A program made the translations under genes and the position numbers. Shown here piece after piece: positions 1 to 7,695 of a stretch of 64,000 nucleotides of DNA (within the stretch, counting starts at the first letter, position 1; each line of letters begins with the position of its first letter). The notes beneath the pieces were generated by a model that saw only the letters and a list, made by a program, of their open reading frames with translations, was not told where the DNA came from and did not search any database. The stretch covers positions 186,001 to 250,000 of the forward strand of contig NZ_CALJHY010000001.1 in assembly GCF_937770335.1 (NCBI RefSeq). Reading direction: 5' to 3'. This DNA is from an uncultured Glaciecola sp. GTDB lineage: Bacteria; Pseudomonadota; Gammaproteobacteria; Enterobacterales; Alteromonadaceae.

Positions 1-169
1 CATTTTAAACACTATCATGAAGTTTATACCAATGTTATTCATTACAGAGCGCTGAAGCTAAATTAGGCATTTATCCAAGCGGTGAACAACTCACTGTTAT
101 TTCGGCCCAAATGGCAGCTTATTTCAATTGGTTGGGTAAAGCCCTTGATCATAGCCCCACTGACGAGTA
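1..169 (+). pseudogene. Fragment of an unrecognised gene at the left edge, frame-broken
   Basis: The reading frame ending with TAA at 167-169 encodes a protein-like tail (...GIYPSGEQLTVISAQMAAY...), but it has an in-frame TGA at 18-20 and no start codon before the ATG at 111. Frame 1 is open from base 1 to about 66 and also looks protein-like (HFKHYHEVYTNVIHY). A one-base shift near 45-48 would join the two into one C-terminal tail. This may be a broken gene or a sequence error at the contig edge. The family is not recognised. Confidence 0.3.
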
Positions 170-354
170 AAGTTAGTGTAAAGAAACTTAACGTAACGTT
201 CCTTTTCGCTAAGCTAGCCGAAATATGAAAAGCAATTAAGAGACAAAATGCATTTTTTTGTTAAAATCGTTTACAAAACTCTATGCTTTTACCATTAAGG
301 TATTATACTATAACGAACCGCGAGAGAGCAGAATTAGAAGGACTGAGTGTAAAA

Positions 355-759
355 ATGAAAAGAAAAAAACATACATCCGGTGATGACGACGCAGCAGTAG
401 ACATGACTCCAATGTTGGACATCGTGTTTATTATGTTGATATTCTTCATCGTAACGACCACCTTCTCATCTGAGAAAGGGTTGGAGCCAACACGTCCACC
501 GAAGAGCGATACGCCACCACCACCTAACAGTAAGTCTTTATCGATAAGAATAGACGCGTCAGGTCAAATTATAATGGCAGGTCGTATTGTCGATATTCGC
601 CGAGTCGTTGCGAACGCGCAAACATATTTAGCCAACAACGACACTGACACCGCTGCAATTCAAGCAGATGAAGACACACAACATGGTGTTGTTGTAAGCG
701 TTATGGACCAAATAAAACTAGCCGGCATTACGAAAATATCTGTGTTGGTGAAAGAATAG
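355..759 (+). CDS. exbD: ExbD/TolR-family biopolymer transport protein
   Basis: This is a 134-residue inner-membrane protein of the ExbD/TolR family, which with ExbB/TolQ forms a proton-driven motor that energises TonB or Tol. The short charged N-terminus is followed by the signature MTPMLDIVFIMLIFF (about 17-31), with the conserved membrane aspartate at D22, one transmembrane helix, and then a periplasmic domain to the end. I chose the ATG at 355 because it gives the usual family length of 130-140; the same frame is open from an ATG at 283, which would add 24 residues before the charged N-terminus. No ExbB/TolQ or TonB gene is visible beside it; only 354 bases of upstream sequence are in the window. 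It ends at a terminator. Confidence 0.85.
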   Translation: MKRKKHTSGDDDAAVDMTPMLDIVFIMLIFFIVTTTFSSEKGLEPTRPPKSDTPPPPNSKSLSIRIDASGQIIMAGRIVDIRRVVANAQTYLANNDTDTAAIQADEDTQHGVVVSVMDQIKLAGITKISVLVKE

Positions 760-784
760 TAATAATCACGAAGATTATAAAAAC

Positions 785-816
785 AAAAAAACGCTGCTAT
801 ATGCAGCGTTTTTTTC
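785..816. terminator. Bidirectional rho-independent terminator
   Basis: The stem AACGCTGC/GCAGCGTT has a 4-5 base loop, with an A-run on the left and a T-run on the right. It lies between the convergent exbD and ygjV-like genes, so it can serve both strands. Confidence 0.85.
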
Positions 817-831
817 ATCTGAATTAAGTGG

Positions 832-1353
832 TTAATCTTTTGGTTGTACTTTATTTTCAGCCGCTGAGTCTTGATACAGCGTATAAAATATACTAAGTAA
901 ATTAGTGATGTTAAATATAGTACCAAAGATACTCCCAACCATAATCGCATAAATCAAGCCCAATACTTCAGCTAAAATAAACCATTGGCGGATCATTTTT
1001 GCACTGGTTAACGAAATTGATCCTATCGTAAATATCAGTGATGAGGCATAAGCGATCACAATAATCCAACTGTGGTCAAGCCAAAGCAGCTCATAAAAAA
1101 AGAAACAAAGATTGGCCGTTACGAAGGTAATTAATACGGGCAAACCGCGATACTTAATAGCAACAATGTTGCGGATACAGGCTAGCATGCAACCAATGCC
1201 TGCTGCCATTGCGCCGATTAGAAAAAAGTGAATACTAACGCTCAAAAGAGCGATAGCTGAAATAAAGCGATATCGGTTGATATCACTTTGTCGATAGCCT
1301 ATAAAATTAAAAACAACGGCTATTGCGCCAAAAACTTCTGCTACTGGTAGCAT
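832..1353 (-). CDS. YgjV-family inner membrane protein
   Basis: A 173-residue, very hydrophobic protein with about five to six predicted membrane helices across its whole length. The pattern (N-terminal GAIAVVFNFIGYRQ, then SVSIHFFLIGAMAAGIGCMLACIRNIVA) matches the YgjV/Imp-YgjV family of small bacterial inner membrane proteins. No biochemical role is established for the family. The start is supported by an upstream CGGAG ribosome-binding site. It appears to be monocistronic and ends at the shared terminator with exbD. Confidence 0.7.
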   Translation of the reverse strand: MLPVAEVFGAIAVVFNFIGYRQSDINRYRFISAIALLSVSIHFFLIGAMAAGIGCMLACIRNIVAIKYRGLPVLITFVTANLCFFFYELLWLDHSWIIVIAYASSLIFTIGSISLTSAKMIRQWFILAEVLGLIYAIMVGSIFGTIFNITNLLSIFYTLYQDSAAENKVQPKD

Positions 1354-1437
1354 GTGTTCTCCGTAAATTACTTGTTAACCCAATATTGGGGTAGCACATG
1401 AAACACAGCTAGAAGAATTTATAATACGCAAAAAACG

Positions 1438-1806
1438 TTATTGAAATGAAGATTGGGTTTCAAACCAATCGTCGTATGACAGCATAATATGATCATCTAT
1501 ATGGTCAGCCGGATAAGCAAACAATCCAAACTGATTACCCTTGTGATGAGATATAACAACCGCTAATTTTGGCATATCGGTCATGTTTTGATGAAAAGGA
1601 TCCCAAAGTGGGATCAGATATTTGTCGACACGTATCAAAGGCACGTTAACGCCATTGATACGCTTCCATTCATCAGCTACTGGATTGGGAATGCATGCAT
1701 ACACACAATGAAAAGGGATTTTAATTTGCACCCCGTCCCACCAGAACTGTTCAATTCTTATATTTTCTATCAGTGTTTCAACATCTGTTGGAATAGCTGT
1801 AGCCAT
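1438..1806 (-). CDS. Small protein with weak similarity to the CheW fold
   Basis: A 122-residue soluble protein. The start is supported by a strong GGAGG site eight bases upstream. The second half (KYLIPLWDPF..., then KLAVVISHHKGNQFGLFAYPADHI, about 65-106) follows the order of elements in CheW-like domains, which bind chemoreceptors or CheA: a 'vPviDL'-type strand, then a 'vVVv..g..fGLlvd.v' strand pair. The similarity is weak and no chemotaxis gene is nearby, so the role is open. An adaptor role in signalling is only an inference. Confidence 0.4.
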   Translation of the reverse strand: MATAIPTDVETLIENIRIEQFWWDGVQIKIPFHCVYACIPNPVADEWKRINGVNVPLIRVDKYLIPLWDPFHQNMTDMPKLAVVISHHKGNQFGLFAYPADHIDDHIMLSYDDWFETQSSFQ

Positions 1807-1944
1807 AATGAATTGCCTCCGAAAACTTCATAAAGGGTCATAAACAGTATGTCCCTATTTAGGTTATCAATGCAAATTAAGATTAAGTTTAGCTAAATTT
1901 CGGCGCGAGTATAATAATTATCCCCTAACACTGCCAGCGCTATT

Positions 1945-2574
1945 TTAGAAAACTTGAAGTTGTATCATCTGATAAGCCACTTGATCCGCGGCGACTGGCC
2001 TATATTTGGCCAAGCGGCCCAGCATGATTGGAGACAGAAATTTAACAATCCTAATGCCCCAACTTTCTGCTGTGCGTTTTTGTGTACGATGTCCGAGTAA
2101 CAAGCTGGGTCTAACCGCCGCTGCATTATCTAGTTGAGGCATACTCAGTATCGCGTTTTCTAATTCGCCTTTCACTTTTAAATAAAAATTTTTACTTTTC
2201 GCGTTGGCACCCACAGACGAAATCCAAACAAAGCTTTTTGCACGTTGCGCTCTAGTCAATTGTGCTGCTACATGTATAAGCTGAAAATCTACTCGACGAA
2301 AATTGGACTGTGAACCAGCCTGCTTGATTGTTGTGCCCAGACAGCAGAAAACATGTTCCACCGAAAAATAACCTTGATAATCTTGTAACTCATCAAAGTC
2401 GATGACCATCGGTTGAATTTTATTCAGTGGATCATGAAATTGTGCTTGAGATAATGGTGAACGCACCAAGCAAGTTACCTGAGAATAGCGGTCGTCCTGA
2501 CACAATTGATTTACTAACGCTTTGCCAACTAAGCCTGATGCACCAAGCACTAGTGCTTTGTATTTTTGAGTCAT
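1945..2574 (-). CDS. NAD(P)-binding Rossmann-fold oxidoreductase (atypical SDR, HTATIP2/YwnB-like)
   Basis: A 209-residue protein. It starts with a nucleotide-binding loop GASGLVG (about 11-17) after a short beta strand, followed by VFCCLGTT and a FVWISSVGA strand as in atypical short-chain dehydrogenases related to HTATIP2. The catalytic YxxxK of classical SDRs appears as FYLKVKGELE, a form common in this subgroup. The start at 2574 follows an AGGGAAG ribosome-binding site; the frame is open further upstream, but that extension has no such signal. The substrate is unknown. Confidence 0.7.
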   Translation of the reverse strand: MTQKYKALVLGASGLVGKALVNQLCQDDRYSQVTCLVRSPLSQAQFHDPLNKIQPMVIDFDELQDYQGYFSVEHVFCCLGTTIKQAGSQSNFRRVDFQLIHVAAQLTRAQRAKSFVWISSVGANAKSKNFYLKVKGELENAILSMPQLDNAAAVRPSLLLGHRTQKRTAESWGIRIVKFLSPIMLGRLAKYRPVAADQVAYQMIQLQVF

Positions 2575-2760
2575 ATCTTCCCTAGATTGTAATGGTCTAT
2601 TCAATTGTTCGTGCAACAACAATCTGAACAAAGAGCAATTAATGTTTTACAGACTAATCATTACTTCAGCCCAGGCATTTGAGTTCAACTTAATCTGAAA
2701 TGTAATCCAGTTTCAAAACCGTGCCATTTTTTCATCTGCATAGCATTCTTTAGTAATGGC

Positions 2761-2994
2761 TTACGAGCTAAACATCATATTAGCAAGCGTCTTTTGAACA
2801 TCCTGTGCTAAACCTGATTTTAAGTTAGTTTCTATCGGTTCAGATTGCCCTGAAACCCATATCTTCAGATCACGGACCACTTTGTAGGCTTCGACAACTG
2901 TTTCTGACTCCGGAAGTATAGGAGAAAGCTCTTCAGTTACTAATGAAATATCAACTTTTGAAGCATTGCCTAATAATCCATCTAATAAACCCAT
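2761..2994 (-). CDS. Bacterial PH-domain (bPH/YozO-like) protein with an internal in-frame deletion
   Basis: A 77-residue product. Its first 42 residues (MGLLDGLLGNASKVD...AYKVVRD) and last 35 (LKIWVSGQSEPIE...QDVQKTLA) match, as I recall the family, the two ends of the about 124-residue bacterial pleckstrin-homology proteins related to Bacillus YozO. The central strands normally found between 'RD' and 'LKIW' (about 47 residues, including the TNKRLI and YHSIPY segments) are absent. The frame and an AAGGATG ribosome-binding site are intact, so it may still be expressed. It is unlikely to fold as a normal PH domain. This appears to be a partial gene produced by one deletion. Confidence 0.7.
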   Translation of the reverse strand: MGLLDGLLGNASKVDISLVTEELSPILPESETVVEAYKVVRDLKIWVSGQSEPIETNLKSGLAQDVQKTLANMMFSS

Positions 2995-3275
2995 TTTGGC
3001 ATCCTTTTATTAAAATTTTAATATATCTGTAGATACAATAATAATAACAAATTTTAAATAATTCCCCAGGACTTCCAAAGTCCATGAAAGCTGGTTCTGT
3101 GTATAGTCAAATTGCAAGTTCGCAAGTCCCGATAATTATTGATCCGAGGACAGCCAGGTCATATTGCACACTGAAATTGTATTTATTTTTATACGAACAC
3201 TTCATATCAAAACAGGATACGTTTAGTATATGGTGTGTTTAAGATAATTTATTTTCGTAAAAGGATATTTTTTTA

Positions 3276-4283
3276 ATGGTATCAATAGCTGACATAGAGG
3301 CAGCACAAAAACGCATCAGCAGTATAGTAAAAGAGACACCTATATTCGAATCACGTTTACTGAATCATTGGCTAGGTCATCAAATCTACTTTAAAGCAGA
3401 GTGTTTGCAGCGAACTGGAGCCTTTAAACTGCGCGGTGCAACAAACATTATAGCTAAGTTACATGAGCAGGGGGAATTGCCGCAGCGCGTTGTCGCAAAT
3501 TCATCAGGTAACCATGCGCAGGCTGTTGCTTTTGCTTGTGCACAATTTGGTATTCCGGTTTCCATCTATTGTGCGGACACTATTTCCCCAATCAAAGCTG
3601 CAGCAACCGAATTTTATGGTGCAAAAATAAACCGATTTGCAACAAGAGAGGAAGCCGACCTTGCGGTGGTAGAAGCAAGTCATGAAGAGGGAACGTTATG
3701 GATCCCACCTTTCAATCATCCCGACATTATTGCAGGGCAAGGAACAGTGACACTAGAAGCCTTGCAGCAACTAGCTGAAAAAGGAGTGGAGCCTGATGCC
3801 GTTTTTGCCCCTTGCGGTGGGGGCGGTTTACTATCTGGGGCAATTATCGCAACGCAAGCACGTTTGCCTAACGCTGAAGTTGTTGGTGCTGAGCCTCTGA
3901 ATGCCAATGACGCGGCTAGGAGCCTACAGAGCGGGAAAATTGAACGCTTAAATGGTATACCCGATACATTAGCTGATGGCGCGGCTACCCCAGCAATCGG
4001 TGAACACACCTTTGAAATATTAAAAACAGTCGATGATTTTTATGAAGTCGAAGAACAACAAATAGCATATTGGACTCAATGGCTACATCATTTGTTAAAA
4101 TTACATATAGAGCCTACATGCGCTATGACAATGGCTGCTGTTGCAGCTTGGCTTAGTGATAAACCCCCTAACCAGAAAGTGTTAGTATTGTTATCAGGGG
4201 GAAACATCAGTCAGGCATCGATGCTAAAAATATGGCAGCAGGATTATCTGACACAACCCCCTATCATGAATCCAGATGCTTAA
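3276..4283 (+). CDS. PLP-dependent serine/threonine dehydratase family protein
   Basis: A 335-residue fold-type II PLP enzyme. The cofactor lysine is K51 in TGAFKLRGA, the substrate-binding SSGNH loop is at 76-80, and the phosphate-binding glycine run is at 181-184 (PCGGGGLLSG). The single-domain length without an ACT regulatory domain resembles catabolic threonine/serine dehydratases, serine racemase and threo-3-hydroxyaspartate ammonia-lyase rather than biosynthetic IlvA. It would deaminate a hydroxy-amino acid to a 2-oxoacid. It lies 41 bases before the amidohydrolase on the same strand, so they may be co-transcribed. Exact substrate not determinable here. Confidence 0.85.
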   Translation: MVSIADIEAAQKRISSIVKETPIFESRLLNHWLGHQIYFKAECLQRTGAFKLRGATNIIAKLHEQGELPQRVVANSSGNHAQAVAFACAQFGIPVSIYCADTISPIKAAATEFYGAKINRFATREEADLAVVEASHEEGTLWIPPFNHPDIIAGQGTVTLEALQQLAEKGVEPDAVFAPCGGGGLLSGAIIATQARLPNAEVVGAEPLNANDAARSLQSGKIERLNGIPDTLADGAATPAIGEHTFEILKTVDDFYEVEEQQIAYWTQWLHHLLKLHIEPTCAMTMAAVAAWLSDKPPNQKVLVLLSGGNISQASMLKIWQQDYLTQPPIMNPDA

Positions 4284-4324
4284 GTCGTACACACAATATT
4301 AAATTGATATCAAAAGGAATGTAA

Positions 4325-6007
4325 ATGAACTCGATGCAAAGAACACTGCTTTGGACAACTGTACTGTTGCTAGCATTAACCTCGCAGGCCGCCTATTCAC
4401 TTACGTTTATTGAAAACGTAAAGGGTTACACATTAAATCAACAGGGTAAGTTAATCACATTTACGAATATCGCATTTGAAGATGAATTTATTATTGGTAT
4501 TAATCTTAGCCAAGAACCTGGAGGAATTGTCACGAAGATTGATGGCAAAGGCGGCGTTATGCTACCTGGATTGATTGATGCTCATGGACACATTTTAGGT
4601 CTAGGCCAAAATTTACTGGAAATTGATTTACGTGGCAGCCAAAGTGAAGATGAAGCCGTAAAACGTGTTTTGGAATTTGTAAGCGCTCATGCATCGCCGA
4701 CCAAAAGGTCTACAGATGAAACTACCCAGTGGCTAATTGGCCGCGGTTGGAATCAAGTTTTGTGGTCAACCAAAGCTTTTCCCAGTAAAGCGAGTTTAGA
4801 TGACGCATTAAAAGATCGCCCTGTCGTTTTATCCAGAGTAGACGGGCATGCTATTTGGGTAAACAGCGTAGCATTGAAATTAGCAGGCGTTGACGCTAAC
4901 ACCCCCTCACCTGCAGGCGGCGAAATAGTAAAAGATAAAAATGGACAACCGACAGGTGTATTAATAGACAACGCCGAATATTTAGTAACCAAACTCATTC
5001 CCAAAGCGGATGTTGGCCAATTATCTGCGCAACTTGATGCTGCATCTTCACATCTACTGTCGTTGGGTATTACTAGTGTTCACGATGCCGGTATTAGTAA
5101 AAAGGGATATGACTTTTATAGACAGAAAGCCCAAGCAGGCGAACTTAGGTTTAGAATATACGCCATGCTGTCTGCTACCGATCCCCAAATTAATGACATG
5201 TTAGCCGCGGGACATATCAAGACTGCAGACGACATGCTCAGTATCAGAAGTGTTAAAGCTTATGGCGATGGCGCGTTAGGAAGTCGAGGTGCAGCCTTAA
5301 TCGAACCTTATTCTGATGATAAAGATAATCATGGCTTGTTAGTTACTCCGCAGGAAAGCTTGCCTAGTTTATTTTCACAAGTGCTCGGTGCTAATTTTCA
5401 GCTTAACTTCCATGCGATTGGAGACAGGTCGAACAGACTCGCATTGCAACAGTTTGCTAAAACCTTTCAAACTTTCCCAGAAAACACCGAACGTCATCGT
5501 ATAGAGCATGCTCAAGTCGTCGCTGTTGAAGATATCCCTTTATTCAAAGATCTCGGTATTATCCCGTCAATGCAGCCTACTCATGCAACTAGCGATATGA
5601 ATATGGCCGAAGATCGTATTGGTAAAGCTCGATTAAAAGGTGCATATGCATGGAGAACCTTTTTGGATCAGGGTTCAAGAATAGCCTTTGGGTCTGACTT
5701 CCCGGTAGAACTCGCCAACGCATTCCACGGACTGCATGCAGCTGTCACACGCCAAAGCAGCGAAAACGAACCTAACATGGGTTGGATACCGGAGGAAAAA
5801 GTGTCAATTGAAGACGCGCTTCGTGGTTTCACCCTAGATGCAGCTTATGCCGGCTTTCAGGATGATAAACTTGGAACACTAGAAGTGGGTAAGCGAGCCG
5901 ACTTTATATTTATCGACAGAGACATATTTACTGTACCATCCTCAGATATTCGAGATACACAAGTATTAGAAACATGGATAAATGGCCTGCAGGTATATGC
6001 CAAATAA
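4325..6007 (+). CDS. Exported amidohydrolase, YtcJ/amidohydrolase-3 family
   Basis: A 560-residue metal-dependent hydrolase. Residues 1-25 form a signal peptide ending in a typical SQAAYS cleavage region, so the enzyme is predicted to be periplasmic. The amidohydrolase HxH metal motif is H87/H89 in LIDAHGH, further metal ligands lie in NFHAIGD (about 364-370) and FGSDFPVE (about 452-459), and the C-terminus (ADFIFIDRDIF) closes the small beta domain. Such enzymes cleave C-N bonds, often N-acyl or cyclic amides. A GGAATGTAA context precedes the start. Substrate unknown; pairing with the upstream dehydratase suggests amino acid derivative catabolism (inference). Confidence 0.82.
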   Translation: MNSMQRTLLWTTVLLLALTSQAAYSLTFIENVKGYTLNQQGKLITFTNIAFEDEFIIGINLSQEPGGIVTKIDGKGGVMLPGLIDAHGHILGLGQNLLEIDLRGSQSEDEAVKRVLEFVSAHASPTKRSTDETTQWLIGRGWNQVLWSTKAFPSKASLDDALKDRPVVLSRVDGHAIWVNSVALKLAGVDANTPSPAGGEIVKDKNGQPTGVLIDNAEYLVTKLIPKADVGQLSAQLDAASSHLLSLGITSVHDAGISKKGYDFYRQKAQAGELRFRIYAMLSATDPQINDMLAAGHIKTADDMLSIRSVKAYGDGALGSRGAALIEPYSDDKDNHGLLVTPQESLPSLFSQVLGANFQLNFHAIGDRSNRLALQQFAKTFQTFPENTERHRIEHAQVVAVEDIPLFKDLGIIPSMQPTHATSDMNMAEDRIGKARLKGAYAWRTFLDQGSRIAFGSDFPVELANAFHGLHAAVTRQSSENEPNMGWIPEEKVSIEDALRGFTLDAAYAGFQDDKLGTLEVGKRADFIFIDRDIFTVPSSDIRDTQVLETWINGLQVYAK

Positions 6008-6027
6008 TTAAAGGCATTGATAACACG

Positions 6028-6549
6028 CTAATAACGCAGAGTCATAAAGCGACAACCAACGACGGTATTGATGCCAGTAGGCGTCGCTGACTCTACAAAA
6101 CCAAACTTCTCATAACAAGCAATAGCGGTGGTGTTTTCCATATATACAAACAAAGACACTTCTTTTAATGCTATTTGCTGCTGAGCATTTCCAATTAATT
6201 CTGCCAACAATCGTTTTGCGAGTCCTTGCCCCCGATAGATAGGGTTGATAGCGAGTCGAGCAAAATGTGCTCGTTGCTTTACCAACTGGATTTGGCCGAA
6301 GCCAATAATATTTGTATGTTCAGCAAGAATAAACGATTGGTATTGACCGGCTATCAAGTGACTAGTTAGTTGTTCAACCGAACAAGGGTAAGTGATATTG
6401 GGGCCAGCCCACTGTCGAATAAACGATTTCTTTTGAGATGTTGAGGCTTCTTTCACTGAAAAAAACCAATGATAAACAGCCGCAAAATCGGCTTCTGCGG
6501 CTATCCTTAGTTCAAGGTCTGAACCTACTTGTATAACGTTCTGATCCAT
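6028..6549 (-). CDS. GNAT-family N-acetyltransferase
   Basis: A 173-residue protein with the GNAT acetyl-CoA pyrophosphate loop RGQGLAKRL (106-114) preceded by the strand ARLAINPIY and followed by YMENTTAIACYEKFGFVE, the usual motif B ending. The start overlaps the 3' end of the metallo-hydrolase gene upstream by 25 bases, so translation may be coupled. Only a weak GAAGAAAG ribosome-binding site is seen. The acceptor substrate (small molecule or protein N-terminus) cannot be told. Confidence 0.8.
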   Translation of the reverse strand: MDQNVIQVGSDLELRIAAEADFAAVYHWFFSVKEASTSQKKSFIRQWAGPNITYPCSVEQLTSHLIAGQYQSFILAEHTNIIGFGQIQLVKQRAHFARLAINPIYRGQGLAKRLLAELIGNAQQQIALKEVSLFVYMENTTAIACYEKFGFVESATPTGINTVVGCRFMTLRY

Positions 6550-7388
6550 CTTTCTTCAGTAATAAAATTCCATGACCAGCTTTTCCATTCTTTCTCTAAG
6601 CCAGCAGCGACCAAATCATCTTCACTCATACCCGCTGTCTTTTTCGCTTGAACGTAAGCATAAGTCGCCTTAAGCATGTCAACAAATCGGGTGTAATCGG
6701 CCTTGTTAGCCAAAGCACCGTGTCCTGGAATAACTTTTGTGTCATCGTCAATCATACCCAACAATGTCTCAGAGGCAGCGATATAGCCTACAACCGAACC
6801 ACCTGAATCTAAATCAATAAAGGGGAACCAATCTTTAAAGAATAAATCCCCAGTATGCAATACATCAGGTTGTTCAAACCAAACAGCACTATCACCATCA
6901 GTATGCGCATTAGGTAGATGAAATACATGCACGGTTTCACCATTCATATGAAACTTAACACCTTTTTCATACGTCACTACAGGAAGCATTGCTGGGTCAG
7001 TCTCTTCACCTGCTGACAAACGAACACGTACATTTTCATGGGCAAATATTGTGGCTTCTTTATGCTTACTAAAAAATGCGTTGGAGCCGGTGTGATCACC
7101 GTGAAAATGAGTGTTGATAACGTATCTAGTCTGCTCTTTGCTGATATCAGCAAGACTAACCGCAATTTTTTCTGCTAAATCGGCATATTGGTCATCAATA
7201 ATAAGTATGCCATCAGGCCCCGCGGACACGCCTACATTTCCCCCTGCACCAACTAACATATGTACAGAACCGCCAACTGCTTGAGCTTTCACTTCTACGT
7301 CATCAAAACGACCTTGTGAAAATGCTGCAGATACAAATAACCCAGCAAGTGACACCGCTAAAATACTTTTTTTCATTATTTTTTTCAT
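6525..7388 (-). CDS. Secreted metallo-beta-lactamase-fold hydrolase
   Basis: A 287-residue protein with an N-terminal signal peptide (SILAVSLAGLFVSAAFSQG), so it is predicted to be periplasmic. The zinc motif is THFHGDH (H94, H96, D98, H99), with further ligands at H162 (AHTDGD), D181 (HTGDLFF) and H223 (PGHG), giving a complete binuclear site. Substrate could be a thioester, lactone or beta-lactam; nothing in the sequence fixes this. Two starts are possible, ATG at 7388 or the ATG four codons later; the AAGGGTGA site lies very close to the first. The GNAT gene follows, overlapping it. Confidence 0.82.
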   Translation of the reverse strand: MKKIMKKSILAVSLAGLFVSAAFSQGRFDDVEVKAQAVGGSVHMLVGAGGNVGVSAGPDGILIIDDQYADLAEKIAVSLADISKEQTRYVINTHFHGDHTGSNAFFSKHKEATIFAHENVRVRLSAGEETDPAMLPVVTYEKGVKFHMNGETVHVFHLPNAHTDGDSAVWFEQPDVLHTGDLFFKDWFPFIDLDSGGSVVGYIAASETLLGMIDDDTKVIPGHGALANKADYTRFVDMLKATYAYVQAKKTAGMSEDDLVAAGLEKEWKSWSWNFITEERWIRTLYK

Positions 7389-7477
7389 TCATTCACCCTT
7401 AATGTTCATCATTAGATAGCTCGATACTATGTTAGTTTTTACCATAAGGTTCAAAATGTGGTTCCTTAGATAAAGAG

Positions 7478-7687
7478 TTACATGCCACCAATAAACGCAA
7501 ACCTTGGTATTTCTTTACCGTTAACTTCCACACTTTCAGTAAACATAGCTAAAGGCCGAACCCATAGACCGCGTTCACCATAGGTTGGCCGGTAAACCAC
7601 AAGGTCTGTTTCATCTTCAGAATGTGTGGCAACGCCTATAACCTCGTAAGTATTGCCTTTGTAGTGTTTATATAAGCCAGTTTTCAA
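7478..7687 (-). CDS. DUF1653 family protein
   Basis: A 69-residue protein of the DUF1653 family. It begins GLYKHYKGNTYEVIGVATHSE, continues LVVYRPTYGERGLWVRPLAMF, and ends PRFAFIG. The family is a small SH3-like beta fold of unknown function. It follows the aminopeptidase gene by eight bases and is almost certainly translated from the same mRNA. Confidence 0.85.
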   Translation of the reverse strand: MKTGLYKHYKGNTYEVIGVATHSEDETDLVVYRPTYGERGLWVRPLAMFTESVEVNGKEIPRFAFIGGM

Positions 7688-7695
7688 ATCGTCAC

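Noticed and set aside
660-950. Open frame opposite exbD and the ygjV-like gene
   Set aside because: It spans the terminator and parts of two convincing genes in other frames; a shadow frame.
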